From: Angelobacter sp036557225
Lineage (GTDB): Bacteria; Acidobacteriota; Terriglobia; Terriglobales; Acidobacteriaceae
Assembly: GCA_036557225.1 (NCBI GenBank)
Contig: DATBHX010000012.1
Coordinates: 1-64,000 of the forward strand
DNA length: 64,000 nucleotides
Reading direction: 5' to 3'
The notes under the pieces are model-generated. The model was given only the letters and a program-made list of their open reading frames with translations. It ran no database searches and was not told where the DNA came from. The first letter of the stretch is position 1, and the number at the start of each line of letters is the position of its first letter. Below are positions 8,149-16,740 of the stretch, in pieces. The translations under genes and the position numbers were made by a program.

Positions 8149-9471
8149 CTAGTAGCTTCCGTCTGAGCCACTTCCGCTACTGAAGCCGCCGCCTGAGCTG
8201 CTGGAGAAGCTGGAATCTGAGCCTGAGCTCCAGCCGGTGCTCGGAGCGACATAGGGAGCTTCTTGAGAATATTCGGCTGCCCGTCGCACCTGGGTCTGCG
8301 AATTGTTCAGGAGGTCATGGATGAACAGCCAGTCAAGTACTGACAGCGAGCTGTTTTGCTGCGCCCGTTGATAATCCTGCCGGCCCTGAGACAAGAGCTG
8401 GTTTACCTCATCTATCCTGGAGCTGTCCCGCACCTGGGAAATTTGGAAATTCTCTTGCGACAGATCGCGCAGTAGTGCCTGGCTCCGCTGCTTGGCTTCC
8501 CTGATTTTGGCTGTCCGCTGCCTGGTGGTTTCCAACAGATCAGCTTCTTCTTCCGCGCTCTTCCGGACCCGCACGATTTCGTCATATGAGCTGACGTCGG
8601 AGAAATTCAAGTATTGCAAGCCATTCCGGATTTCCGAGATGCGGTCAGGCTGATGGGTCAGACTATCGCGCAGCTCGGTCAAGTCCTGCTCTGGCATGGT
8701 CTTGGCGAAGTCATCCAACAGCTGCTGCAGTTCCGGCCTATTTTTTTCACCAGTGCGCAGATCGCCTTCGATCTCTTCACCTGCCTTGGACAGCTCGGCG
8801 AGCTTTTCCCTCTTCGCATTCGCCTTATACAACAAGGTCCCGATGAGAATCACGGCGGCCAGGAAAAGAATGAAGAACAAGGAAAACCGGCCCAAGCCTT
8901 CGGTATCTGTGCCGGCTCCGGACTGCCCTGGCTGGCGCTGCTGCTGAGGCTGCTGGCCGCGCAACTGGAGCCGCTGTTCCCAGGCCTCGTCGCCCAGAAA
9001 CTTCATGGTGGTCTCAACGGTTTCTTTCAGGCCGGCGTAGTATTCGCCGCGTTTGAAATAGGGTAAAAGGTGCTGGGTTGTGATCAGACGCGCGTCGGCG
9101 TCGCTGAGGTCGGGGGTAAGGCCGTCGGCAATGCGGAGGGAATAGGCCCTTTCCTGTGGAGCCCATAGGAGCACGATGCCATTGTTTCTTCCGGCTTTGC
9201 CTACCCTCCAGGCGTCACCCAGACCCTTGGCGTATGTCCCCACCGGCCGGCCATCCAAAGTGTTGACAATCACGACCACAAATTCAATCGAGGTCTGCCG
9301 CTCATAATCCTGGATCAGCCCGGTAAGCTCCTGGATTTGCGCTTCATCTAGTTTGCCAGCATAGTCATTGACCACGCCTACGCGGAGTGGATAACTCGAG
9401 GCAGGTTGGGCCGCAGCGCCGATGCTGAAGAGCACGAGCGCGATCCAGGCCACGCGTTTGACATACCACAT
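8149..9471 (-). CDS. TPM-domain (YgcG/Psb32-like) membrane-anchored exported protein
   Basis: The ATG at 9471 is preferred over the GTG at 9480 because AGGAG sits 10 nt before it. A signal peptide (MWYVKRVAWIALVLFSIG) is followed by the TPM domain at about residues 30-170, recognised by VVNDYAGKLDEAQIQELTGLI, IEFVVVIVNTL, GLGDAWRVGKAGRNNGIVLLWAPQERAYSLRI and YYAGLKETVETTM. A glutamine-rich linker leads to a transmembrane helix (FSLFFILFLAAVILIGTLLY) and then a long charged helical region, probably coiled coil, of about 170 residues. The C-terminus is a Ser/Gly-rich low-complexity tail, common in TPM proteins. TPM proteins are exported or thylakoid proteins with roles in membrane-protein maintenance. 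The specific role here is unknown. Confidence 0.85.
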   Translation of the reverse strand: MWYVKRVAWIALVLFSIGAAAQPASSYPLRVGVVNDYAGKLDEAQIQELTGLIQDYERQTSIEFVVVIVNTLDGRPVGTYAKGLGDAWRVGKAGRNNGIVLLWAPQERAYSLRIADGLTPDLSDADARLITTQHLLPYFKRGEYYAGLKETVETTMKFLGDEAWEQRLQLRGQQPQQQRQPGQSGAGTDTEGLGRFSLFFILFLAAVILIGTLLYKANAKREKLAELSKAGEEIEGDLRTGEKNRPELQQLLDDFAKTMPEQDLTELRDSLTHQPDRISEIRNGLQYLNFSDVSSYDEIVRVRKSAEEEADLLETTRQRTAKIREAKQRSQALLRDLSQENFQISQVRDSSRIDEVNQLLSQGRQDYQRAQQNSSLSVLDWLFIHDLLNNSQTQVRRAAEYSQEAPYVAPSTGWSSGSDSSFSSSSGGGFSSGSGSDGSY

Positions 9472-9617
9472 GCGCTTCACACTCCTGAAGAAGAGCGGCT
9501 AACAAATAGTGATGAAAAGGGCGCGAGCGTTTCATCCTCCTGCGGCCGTGCCGTCGAATAGACCGCTTTACTGCGGCTAAGCAAAACCGCGCCACCATCC
9601 AGCCTGCGTTGGCTGTC

Positions 9618-9623
9618 TATAAT
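9618..9623 (+). promoter_or_regulatory. consensus -10 TATAAT at leaderless spacing before ribA
   Basis: A perfect TATAAT ends 6 nt before the GTG at 9630, so transcription would start at or next to the start codon. No -35 hexamer is visible at the usual distance and no Shine-Dalgarno sequence precedes the GTG. Confidence 0.6.
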
Positions 9624-9629
9624 AGAACA

Positions 9630-10274
9630 GTGAGCTCTGAATTCATCGTACGCAAGCTGGCGGAAGCCGATTTTCCTACACGCTGGGGACATTTCCGCAT
9701 TATGGGTTTTGAAGGCCAGTTCGGGGTTGGTGGTCCAGACTCAGGCTCCGTGAACAACGATCGCCGCAAAGAAGAAGCCGTAGCGTTGGTCCTGGGCGAT
9801 ATCCATGCCGCGCCTCCGCTAGTACGCATCCACTCGCAATGTCTCACCGGCGATGTTTTTGGCTCGCTCCGTTGCGACTGCCGCCAGCAGCTGGAGATGG
9901 CGCTTTCGATGATCGCGCAGGCCGGCGCCGGCGTTCTGCTCTATGAGATGCAGGAGGGGCGCGGGATCGGCTTGATGGCCAAGCTCCAGGCGTACGGGCT
10001 GCAAGATCAGGGATTGGATACGGTCCAAGCCAATGAAGAGCTGGGCTTCAAGGCTGACCATCGCGAGTTTCAGCTGCCGGCCGAGGTACTGAAGGCGCTG
10101 GGATTGAAGCAGGTCCGCTTGCTCTCGAATAATCCGCAAAAAGTCGCTGCGCTGGAATCGGCGGGAATCCAGGTGGTAGAGCGTGTGCCTGCGGAGGTTG
10201 AACCGCACGCCGCTTCAGAGCGCTATCTGAATACCAAGAAGGAAAAGCTGGGACACTTGTTCACTGATCGATAG
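9630..10274 (+). CDS. ribA: GTP cyclohydrolase II
   Basis: The enzyme converts GTP to 2,5-diamino-6-ribosylamino-4-pyrimidinone 5'-phosphate, the first step of riboflavin synthesis. The zinc site is CLTGDVFGSLRCDCRQQL near residues 74-91, with the three Cys ligands in the order C-x10-C-x-C. VRIHSQ, EGRGIGLMAKLQAYGLQD and HREFQLPAEVL with RLLSNNPQK are all family signatures. It is the stand-alone form, without the RibB (DHBP synthase) domain. The length, about 214 residues, suits E. coli RibA. The GTG at 9630 is chosen because a TATAAT lies 6 nt upstream, which makes the longer TTG start at 9609 unlikely to be transcribed. The upstream neighbour is divergent. Confidence 0.93.
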   Translation: MSSEFIVRKLAEADFPTRWGHFRIMGFEGQFGVGGPDSGSVNNDRRKEEAVALVLGDIHAAPPLVRIHSQCLTGDVFGSLRCDCRQQLEMALSMIAQAGAGVLLYEMQEGRGIGLMAKLQAYGLQDQGLDTVQANEELGFKADHREFQLPAEVLKALGLKQVRLLSNNPQKVAALESAGIQVVERVPAEVEPHAASERYLNTKKEKLGHLFTDR

Positions 10275-10315
10275 CGGTCAGGAAACAGCGAACCGATTGT
10301 GCCTGTTTCGTTCCG

Positions 10316-11155
10316 TCAGGCTACCTTATCCGTGTCATCCTCGTCCGCCTGGCCGAACGTAGGGAGATACCGGCCGAAGTTCAATTCGAAATCGCTCGGA
10401 ACGCCATAACCGATACCACGGATCTTGGCACGGCGCGCCTGCGCACCGGGCAAGGCCAGCAGCGGGAAGAACAGGTCGTTGCTCGATTGAAGCTCGGCCG
10501 CCGTCGGCGTCCCGAACCGATTGATCTGGGCCTTTGCTGCGGCCAGGGTTTCACGGTCGAACGAGGCCAGACGCCGGGCGAGCGCGTCGACAAACGAGTC
10601 GAGATCGTTATCGTCCAGCGTGCGGTTTACCCAGCCATAGCGCTCGGCGATATCAGCGTCGAAATCGTCGCCGCTCAGGACGATCTCAAGTGCGCGCGAG
10701 CGGCCGACCAGGCGCGGGAGCCATTCCAGCGCTCCGCCCCCCGGGACCAGTCCGACGCCGATCTCAGGGTTGCCGAATACGGCGCTTTGCCGGCTGGCGA
10801 AGCGCATGTCGCAGGCCAGCACGAACTCGTTACCGATGCCGCGCGTGCGGCCGCGAATCTTGGCGATGCTCACCACTGGCGAGGACGAGAGGCGCAGTAC
10901 AAAGTCGCGCCAAAGGCCCAGCGCCTCTGGCCGTTCCGCTGCCTTGGCAACGTCGAGATGGGCGACGAAAAAATCGGGATTCGCCGACTGGAACACTACG
11001 GCCTTCACGGACGGGTCCGCCTCAAGGCCGGTCATCAGCGCTCCCAATTCGACGATCGTTGCCGGAACAAACATGTTGATGGGCGGGTTGCTGAAGGTGA
11101 TCGTCCACCGGCCTGGATTGGTGTGGTCGATCGAGAACTGCGAATGGTCAGGCAT
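10316..11155 (-). CDS. enoyl-CoA hydratase/isomerase (crotonase) family protein
   Basis: The ATG at 11155 follows a strong AGGAGGTG Shine-Dalgarno sequence. The 279-residue protein shows the crotonase fold: the N-terminal strand pair WTITFSNPPINMF, the FVAHLDV segment in place of the usual AGADL oxyanion loop, and the second oxyanion region RGIGNEFVLACDMRFAS...FGNPEIGVGLVPGGGALEWLPRLVG. In classical hydratases the active-site Glu pair lies in these positions. NPEIG keeps one Glu and the rest differs, so the chemistry is not safely a beta-oxidation hydratase. It lies 100 bp downstream of the epoxide hydrolase gene on the same strand, which suggests a joint catabolic or detoxification unit. Confidence 0.85.
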   Translation of the reverse strand: MPDHSQFSIDHTNPGRWTITFSNPPINMFVPATIVELGALMTGLEADPSVKAVVFQSANPDFFVAHLDVAKAAERPEALGLWRDFVLRLSSSPVVSIAKIRGRTRGIGNEFVLACDMRFASRQSAVFGNPEIGVGLVPGGGALEWLPRLVGRSRALEIVLSGDDFDADIAERYGWVNRTLDDNDLDSFVDALARRLASFDRETLAAAKAQINRFGTPTAAELQSSNDLFFPLLALPGAQARRAKIRGIGYGVPSDFELNFGRYLPTFGQADEDDTDKVA

Positions 11156-11255
11156 GGTGCACCTCCTTCTCTTGTGAAGAATTCTACTGCCAGGCGCCCC
11201 ATGCCTCGAGGTTCTCGAGACATGGGGCTTTCCTGCCGGGTGAGAGTGAAGCACG

Positions 11256-12506
11256 CTACGCTGCCGACTTCGCCACTTCCGACCGCAATGATCTGAAGCC
11301 GGCGCGCAGATCTTCTGAGAGCAGCTGCGGCTGTTCAAAGGCCGCAAAGTGGCCGCCTTTGTCTTGCTTCTTGTAATAGATGAGTTTGGGATAGGCCCGC
11401 TCCGCCCAGCTTCGTGGAGCAGAATAGAGTTCGTCAGGGAAGACGCTCACAGCAACCGGGATGGAAACGCCTTTGACATTGAAATACGAGAACTTATTCT
11501 CCCAATAGAGACGGGCCCCGGAGAGCGCGGTGTTCGTCAGCCATGCGATCGTGATGTTGTCGAGAACGTCGTCTCGCGTCAGGCCGGCGGATTCTCCTGC
11601 GAAGACGCGTGAGATCAGCGCATAGCTCCATGCATCGTGGTCTAGAAAATAGGCGGCCAGGCCGACGGGGGAATCCGCAATTCCGTACAAGGTCTGCGGA
11701 CGCAACCCCATCTGGTAGCCGTAGGCGACGCCTTTGCTATATACGAATTGCAGCCGCTCGAATGCGGCCTTCTCGTCGCCAGAGAGACCGGATGGCGGCG
11801 GCGCACCGGTAATAGCTGCCTTGTCCACGTCGACAGGCACTGCGCCCGGCATGTTGGTGTGGATGCCCAGCAATTCCGGATCTGCGTGCACGCCCATTAG
11901 ATCAGTGATGACAGCGCCCCAATCGCCGCCTTGCGCCACAAATTTCGTGTAGCCAAGGCGCTTCATCAGCACGACCCAGGCACGTGCGATGCGCTCCGGG
12001 CCCCAACCGGCGGTGGTCGGTTTGCCAGAGTATCCGTAGCCCGGCATCGATGGAATTACGATGTCAAAGGCATCTGAAGCGCTGGCGCCATGGGCCGTGG
12101 GATCAGTGAGTGGCCCGACGATCTTTAGCTGCTCAATCACTGAGCCGGGCCATCCGTGCGTAACGATGAGCGGCAATGCATTTGGGTGTTTCGAACGCAC
12201 GTGAATGAAATGAATGTCCAATCCATCGATCTCTGTGATGAATTGAGGTAAGGCGTTCAGTCGCCCTTCAACTTTCCGCCAATCGTATTCTTTCGCCCAA
12301 TAATTCGCGAGCGCTTGAGCCGTCGCGAGCTGCACGCCTTGCGTGGCATCTGTTACCGTCTCCCGCTCCGGCCACCTGGTCGCGGTGATGCGTCTGCGCA
12401 ATTCAGTCAATTCCGCGTCTGGAACATTCACTTTGGGGAACGGACGAATCGCATCCTTGTCCGCTGCCGGTTTTGTGCCTTGTGGACTACGAGTGGTTTG
12501 CGTCAT
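11256..12506 (-). CDS. epoxide hydrolase, alpha/beta-hydrolase fold with EHN domain
   Basis: The N-terminal 110 residues (IRPFPKVNVPDAELTELRRRITATRWPERE) form the EHN domain of microsomal/juvenile-hormone-type epoxide hydrolases. The hydrolase core follows: oxyanion motif HGWPGS near residue 130, nucleophile elbow GGDWGA with the catalytic Asp near residue 200, a cap containing the ring-opening Tyr residues, and the catalytic His in KGGHFAAFEQPQLL near the end. The acid partner Glu/Asp is expected near PVAVSVFPDELY. The reaction is hydrolysis of epoxides to diols. The ATG at 12506 has GGGAGGA upstream, and the longer start at 12641 is rejected. The polypeptide has no signal peptide. Confidence 0.9.
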   Translation of the reverse strand: MTQTTRSPQGTKPAADKDAIRPFPKVNVPDAELTELRRRITATRWPERETVTDATQGVQLATAQALANYWAKEYDWRKVEGRLNALPQFITEIDGLDIHFIHVRSKHPNALPLIVTHGWPGSVIEQLKIVGPLTDPTAHGASASDAFDIVIPSMPGYGYSGKPTTAGWGPERIARAWVVLMKRLGYTKFVAQGGDWGAVITDLMGVHADPELLGIHTNMPGAVPVDVDKAAITGAPPPSGLSGDEKAAFERLQFVYSKGVAYGYQMGLRPQTLYGIADSPVGLAAYFLDHDAWSYALISRVFAGESAGLTRDDVLDNITIAWLTNTALSGARLYWENKFSYFNVKGVSIPVAVSVFPDELYSAPRSWAERAYPKLIYYKKQDKGGHFAAFEQPQLLSEDLRAGFRSLRSEVAKSAA

Positions 12507-12543
12507 GGTGTCCTCCCTTCGAAACGTTGGATTTTTGGTTTGA

Positions 12544-12555
12544 GTTAGAGCTAAC
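12544..12555. promoter_or_regulatory. short inverted repeat upstream of the epoxide hydrolase
   Basis: GTTAG-AG-CTAAC lies 38 bp upstream of the hydrolase start. It is a possible operator half-site pair, but the arms are only 5 bp. Confidence 0.25.
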
Positions 12556-12795
12556 AATTCAATGCCAGCCTGGGAAGCTGACAACCTGGACGAATGCCCT
12601 TGGTTGGATGCCAAGGACTCGGCGTAGATATCCACAGGCAATGCTCGGATGCGGCCCGCTACTCCTCCAGGTGGAGTTTATTGCACCGCCGATTTTGTAA
12701 AGATTTTGTTAAAGCGAGTCTCGCAAGAAGAAGCTGGGACCGATTCACTAAGACCTGGCAGTGGCTATGGATGTTACAGTTTGCGTCGTTAGGCA

Positions 12796-13659
12796 CTATC
12801 GAACCAGCCGGCTGAGTTCGCGGCGATTTCGCGAAGGCAAATCCATGAGCGCTGACTTGACCAGAGCGCGATAGACCTCGCTTGCGCCGGGCACGCGTTT
12901 GAGTTCGCGCAGATGGCGGCGGATGGTGTTAAGGTCGCCGCGCTTGATGGGGCCGCTGAAAGCTGCGGCAGGGCCGCGCTCTACGTAGTTTTTGATGGTC
13001 TCATGCAGAATCGGTGCAATGATACTCCGCGTTTGGCTGGGGCTTAAACCGGCGGCTCGAGCGACGCGTTCCGCAGTGGTCAGCGTCGCCACGAGCATGG
13101 GAGATGAGAATGAGCCCAGCGCGTGGTAGAGCGTTTTGAATCGCTTCTCAATGGGGAAGATCGGGGCGCGCAGGCTCTTCACCAATTTCCGGGCTGCCGC
13201 CACCGCCTGGCGATCGCCTTCCACGGCAAAGGGCACCTCGCTCATCTTAGGTGAAGCGCCGGGCACAAAGGTCATCATGGGGTGCAACGAGGCTACGTGC
13301 GCACCTGCCCGGCGGAGTGGCGCCAGCACATCGCTTGTGAGTGCGCCGCTGGAGTGAAGAACGACCTTACCTTGCCAGCCGGACTTGCGCGCCAGCTCGC
13401 GGGCAGTTTCCGCCAGCGCGTCATCGGTGTGGCAGATCCATATGAGATCAGAATCAGGTCCGGCCTGTGCTAACGGGACTGCCCTCGCCCCCAGGCTTCT
13501 TGCCAGCATGGCGGCGCGGCGCCGCGAAGAAGCCGTCTCTCGACCGGCAACTGAGTCAATCTTGTAGCCGGCGGCAAGCAAGGCAGGGCCGAGGATGCGG
13601 GCCAAATTCCCCGCGCCGATCAGCGTAATAGCAGTCTTGGTTCTGCGCCTGCGTGGCAT
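12796..13659 (-). CDS. Rossmann-like/DUF2520 NAD(P)-binding protein
   Basis: The 287-residue protein begins with a dinucleotide-binding fold, ITLIGAGNLARILGPALLAAGYKI (GxGNxA pattern), continues with IWICHTDDALAETARELA and KVVLHSSGALTSDVLAPLRRAGAHVASLHPMMTFV, and ends in a helical DUF2520 domain (ALGSFSSPMLVATLTTAERVARAAGLS). This two-domain layout resembles 6-phosphogluconate dehydrogenase-like and F420-dependent reductase-like proteins. Biochemical function of the DUF2520 family is not established as far as I know. It is divergent from the NUDIX gene. TATTCT lies 8 nt before the ATG. Confidence 0.85.
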   Translation of the reverse strand: MPRRRRTKTAITLIGAGNLARILGPALLAAGYKIDSVAGRETASSRRRAAMLARSLGARAVPLAQAGPDSDLIWICHTDDALAETARELARKSGWQGKVVLHSSGALTSDVLAPLRRAGAHVASLHPMMTFVPGASPKMSEVPFAVEGDRQAVAAARKLVKSLRAPIFPIEKRFKTLYHALGSFSSPMLVATLTTAERVARAAGLSPSQTRSIIAPILHETIKNYVERGPAAAFSGPIKRGDLNTIRRHLRELKRVPGASEVYRALVKSALMDLPSRNRRELSRLVR

Positions 13660-13667
13660 TCACCGCG

Positions 13668-13673
13668 AGAATA
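13668..13673 (-). promoter_or_regulatory. possible leaderless -10 (TATTCT, N8, ATG) of the DUF2520 gene
   Basis: TATTCT ends 8 nt before the ATG at 13659. It faces away from the NUDIX -10 at 13737, so the 90-bp divergent intergenic region holds both promoters. Confidence 0.4.
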
Positions 13674-13736
13674 ACAAAGAGAATGCCAACATTACCAAAA
13701 TTGGCGGCGACTTTCGCATTTTGCCAGGCCAGCCCT

Positions 13737-13742
13737 TATAGT
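13737..13742 (+). promoter_or_regulatory. leaderless-type -10 (TATAGT, N7, ATG) of the NUDIX gene
   Basis: TATAGT ends 7 nt before the ATG at 13750. No Shine-Dalgarno sequence is present between them apart from GGAACGC, which lies too close to act as one. Confidence 0.5.
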
Positions 13743-13749
13743 GGAACGC

Positions 13750-14316
13750 ATGGCGCAGAGCAAAAAATTGAAACCACTGGTTCGCGTGATCTCTTCCAAG
13801 GTTTCTTTCCGTGGCCCGGTTTTCACGGTCAACACCGATGAAGTCGAAGAGCCGGGCAATGTTCGGGCTCGGCGCGATGTGATCCGGCATTCAGGGTCAA
13901 TTGTCGTGTTGCCGGTAGATGAGTCCACAAAGATGCCGCGGGTGCTGCTGGAACGCCAATATCGTTATGCCGCGGGCCGCCGGATGTGGGAGCTGCCCGC
14001 CGGACGGATTGATCCGGGAGAGTCGCCTCTGGCCGGAGCCAAGCGCGAGCTGCTGGAAGAGACGGGATACACTGCAACAAAATGGCAACGCGCGTTGTTT
14101 TTTTACGTCAGCCCTGGATTCCTGGACGAAAGCATGACCGTCTATCTGGCGCACGGACTGAGGAAGGGCAAGGCTCAGCCGGAAGAAGATGAGCGCATCG
14201 CGGTTAAGTTTTTCCCTCTAACCCAGGCCATCCGTTTGGTGATGACAGGGAAGATCATTGATTCGAAGACGATCTCGTCGCTGCTCTGGCTGGAGAAGAA
14301 ATTAGCGCGTCGTTAA
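13750..14316 (+). CDS. NUDIX hydrolase, ADP-ribose pyrophosphatase type
   Basis: The complete NUDIX box is visible near residues 80-102: GRIDPGES...KRELLEETGY, which satisfies GX5EX7REUXEEXGU. The N-terminal part (VSFRGPVFTVNTDEVEEPGN...RRDVIRHSGSIVVLPVDE) is the beta-rich dimerisation arm of the ADP-ribose pyrophosphatase subfamily, and WELPAG and the following SPGFLDESM match that subfamily. The expected reaction is ADP-ribose to AMP plus ribose 5-phosphate. At 188 residues the protein is of normal size. An in-frame GTG three codons upstream is possible, but the -10 position favours the ATG at 13750. Confidence 0.9.
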   Translation: MAQSKKLKPLVRVISSKVSFRGPVFTVNTDEVEEPGNVRARRDVIRHSGSIVVLPVDESTKMPRVLLERQYRYAAGRRMWELPAGRIDPGESPLAGAKRELLEETGYTATKWQRALFFYVSPGFLDESMTVYLAHGLRKGKAQPEEDERIAVKFFPLTQAIRLVMTGKIIDSKTISSLLWLEKKLARR

Positions 14317-14413
14317 AACAAAGCCTACTTCGGTTCCCGCCGGAGGAAAGCGCCTGCCGATCTTACATATGCTTTGTTTTGTAATCCATTGCTGCGGGAA
14401 TCTTTAGTTTTAG

Positions 14414-14442
14414 TTGACAGGCAGCGGTGCGAAGCGCACAAT
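14414..14442 (+). promoter_or_regulatory. cold-shock gene promoter, TTGACA-N17-CACAAT
   Basis: TTGACA at 14414-14419 and CACAAT at 14437-14442 are spaced by 17 bp. Start of transcription would be near 14449, which leaves a leader of about 165 nt before the GTG start, as is typical of cold-shock mRNAs. The leader holds small hairpins such as GGTC-TGCG-GACC near 14560. Confidence 0.55.
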
Positions 14443-14612
14443 AATCCCAACAGCCAAAGTAAACGGGTATAAGACGTGTAAAACATCGGGAGAAGGTTAA
14501 ACTCCGTTGTCCGCGCGTCCCTCCCAAAAGCAGTGGCAAAACCAAGAGAAGAAAAATCGGTCTGCGGACCGCAGCATAACCGCGTATCCACAGCCCGCCC
14601 GGAGTAAGGAAC

Positions 14613-14837
14613 GTGTCTCGAATAAAAGGTAAAGTGAAGTGGTTTAACAACGCAAAGGGCTTCGGATTCATCGGCCGCGATGACGGGCCTGATGTTTTCG
14701 TTCATTACAGTGCCATTCAGTCAGACGGATACAAGAGTCTGCAGGAAGGCGATGACGTCGAATTCGAAATTGTCCAGGGACAGAAAGGCCCGCAGGCAGA
14801 AGGCGTAACCAAGCAACAAACAACGCAGTCTGCATGA
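14613..14837 (+). CDS. cold-shock domain protein (CspA family)
   Basis: This 74-residue OB-fold protein shows both RNA-binding motifs: RNP1-type KGFGFIGRDDG near residues 15-25 and RNP2-type DVFVHYSAI near residues 27-35, after the KGKVKWFNNAKG start. Such proteins bind single-stranded RNA and DNA and act as RNA chaperones in cold adaptation or growth. The GTG start at 14613 has GGAGTAAGGA directly upstream. A rho-independent terminator follows the gene, so it is monocistronic. The long leader suggests post-transcriptional control. Confidence 0.95.
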   Translation: MSRIKGKVKWFNNAKGFGFIGRDDGPDVFVHYSAIQSDGYKSLQEGDDVEFEIVQGQKGPQAEGVTKQQTTQSA

Positions 14838-14871
14838 CTTTCTGATTCCTCAGGTTTCCGCACGGATTCGA

Positions 14872-14905
14872 GGCCCGGTCGACCCCACTACCGGGTCCTT
14901 TTTTT
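14872..14905 (+). terminator. rho-independent terminator of the cold-shock gene
   Basis: An 8-bp stem, GGCCCGGT paired with ACCGGGTC (one G-T), a 10-nt loop and seven T residues follow the stop codon by 34 nt. Confidence 0.85.
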
Positions 14906-14910
14906 GTCAT

Positions 14911-15012
14911 TTTTTGCTGTCGCTACGCTCCACACCGCTCCAGCTTCTGGGCTACGAAGAATTTTTTCTGCCTTAACGCTGCCTCGCTCGGCGCCCGACC
15001 CCGGCCTCGCCC
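14911..15012 (-). repeat. dispersed ~105-bp repeat, copy 3 (inverted)
   Basis: Read on the minus strand this matches the two tandem copies at 26252-26466. The end TGTCGCT(A/G)CGCTCCACACCGCT is nearly identical and the other end shares CTCGCTCGGCGC and GGCCTCGC. The middle about 45 bp is diverged. It follows the cold-shock terminator. Confidence 0.6.
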
Positions 15013-15116
15013 GTTTCTTGCTTCAATTCAGGTGATTCCATGCGCATCGTTCGTGTGGGGTGGTTTTTGGTTTTCCGATCTCGGCGATCACGGGCGATTC
15101 CGGCGATTCCCGGCGA

Positions 15117-16577
15117 TTATTTCAGGCTCACTCTCACCCAGTATTCCGGCTTCGGCGGCGGCGAAAAATTTGCCTTCTCCAGCTTCGGACGCAAGCATGC
15201 ATCGCTGGCTTCTTGCGGCACCACCAGCATCTCCTGCACAGTTCCGGTCTTGCCGACCTGCATGATCAATAACGTCGCCGGCGGACTGCCTGCGGGCGTG
15301 GTGCACTCATGCACCGCCCGGGCGTAGCGCGCGGTAAATTCCTTGGCAATCTGCCCGTCATAGCGCTGGCCTTCCGGCGTGGCTACGTTCGCGTTCACCG
15401 CCTTGTAAGCGTCAATGATCTTCTTGAACGGCCCGGCCGCTCCTCTGGCCCACGCCTTTACTTTGTCAAAGTATTCCTGCGATCCCCAGGTACCTTTGTC
15501 CCAATGATCGCCAATCTGGGTGAAGAGGTCGTCGGCAGCCATGTAATCGCCGAAGCGGGCTGCCATGAACGCAATCTGGTTCTGCCGAGCAACGCTGGAG
15601 CCGTATTGTTCGATCAGCCCCTGGTACCCGACGAGCGCCCGTGACCACACAAAATGCTGCGGCATCTTCGCCAGGTCAGGATTGCCGATGATCGACTGCG
15701 CAATCTGGAAATACAAAATATCGCCCGGCTTTCCGCCTGCGCGATTGGCCTGGTCGTCGGCAAACTTTTCCGCATCGCCGTCCTTGCCCCGCCACAGCGG
15801 AGTCAGCGTGAGCGCCTGTTGCTGATAGACATAAAAATATTGTGGCTCAAAGGCCGCCGCCCGCTCCAATAGCGTGCTCAGGTCCGCCTGGTCCCAGCCC
15901 TTGGCGCGCCCCACCTGCAGCATCACGTTGTACCACTCCGGACATTTCTCCTGCAGGTCTGAAGCCTGGTTCAGCACCGCCTCCGTCTGCTTCAGCTGGG
16001 TCATGAACAGGTCGTAACGGTCCGGCGCGATCGTGCCTGGCGCTCCCGGCCCACGCAGCTGCCAGGCATAGAGCAGTTCGCCCTGGGCCATCGCCACGCG
16101 CGCCGTGATCGACTGCGGCTCAATTCCCACCCACTTGTTCAGCCGTTCGCGATACGCATTCCAGTCCGCCACCACGCCACGGCCTTTGCCGCCTGGCGCC
16201 GCCAGCGACTCATAAAACTCGCGCAGCTTCCATTCGCCTCCGGCAAAGCGTGTTTTGTTGGTGCGCTCGCCTGCCGCTACATCGTCCATCACGCGGAACC
16301 GCTCCTGCTCAAACAGCAGCCGGACGCCGTCGGCGTATTTCGCCGGATCAGTCTCCGAGATCAGTCCCATCGTGGCGGTCAAATCGGCCGCAGCCGGACT
16401 CAGAGCCTTCTTGCTGTCCGGCGACGCCTTCGTCGCCGCGGCATTTTCCTTCTGCGCGCGAATCTTGCGTGCCCGATCCCCCAGCGACTCCTGCGCCTTC
16501 GCCGAGACTCCGGCTATCGTGATGCCAAGCGTCAGCACCGCAAGGGCCGCCCGAATCGACCATACTGGCTTCTGCAT
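15117..16577 (-). CDS. secreted protein with DUF4034/TPR-like helical domain, function unknown
   Basis: The ATG at 16577 starts a signal peptide (MQKPVWSIRAALAVLTLGI, cleavage near SAKAQ). The mature protein has a Lys/Ala-rich spacer, then a helical region with FRVMDDVAAGERTNKTRFAGGEWKLREFYESLA, which resembles the DUF4034 family. TPR-like helices follow, recognisable around ITARVAMAQGELLYAWQLRG and FEPQYFYVYQQQALTLTPLW. The end is a TonB/energy-transducer-like beta strand segment, GKTGTVQEMLVVPQEASDACLRPKL. The family assignment is tentative. Location should be periplasmic. TATGCT lies 7 nt before this ATG and an alternative ATG lies four codons upstream. Confidence 0.65.
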   Translation of the reverse strand: MQKPVWSIRAALAVLTLGITIAGVSAKAQESLGDRARKIRAQKENAAATKASPDSKKALSPAAADLTATMGLISETDPAKYADGVRLLFEQERFRVMDDVAAGERTNKTRFAGGEWKLREFYESLAAPGGKGRGVVADWNAYRERLNKWVGIEPQSITARVAMAQGELLYAWQLRGPGAPGTIAPDRYDLFMTQLKQTEAVLNQASDLQEKCPEWYNVMLQVGRAKGWDQADLSTLLERAAAFEPQYFYVYQQQALTLTPLWRGKDGDAEKFADDQANRAGGKPGDILYFQIAQSIIGNPDLAKMPQHFVWSRALVGYQGLIEQYGSSVARQNQIAFMAARFGDYMAADDLFTQIGDHWDKGTWGSQEYFDKVKAWARGAAGPFKKIIDAYKAVNANVATPEGQRYDGQIAKEFTARYARAVHECTTPAGSPPATLLIMQVGKTGTVQEMLVVPQEASDACLRPKLEKANFSPPPKPEYWVRVSLK

Positions 16578-16584
16578 AAACGCA

Positions 16585-16590
16585 AGCATA
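16585..16590 (-). promoter_or_regulatory. possible leaderless -10 (TATGCT, N7, ATG)
   Basis: TATGCT ends 7 nt before the ATG at 16577. This is a weak match, listed because the spacing equals that of stronger examples. Confidence 0.3.
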
Positions 16591-16740
16591 GTCGCTAACC
16601 CAAAGAAAACACAGTTACATCAGTGCCATGCCCGCTGTGGTTTTTGGGGCAAGGACGGATGGATCAATAGGCGCGGAAATACGAGGTAAGGGAACTTGTT
16701 AGGGTAATATATGGCCGATCTACTGATCCCTGAACCATTT

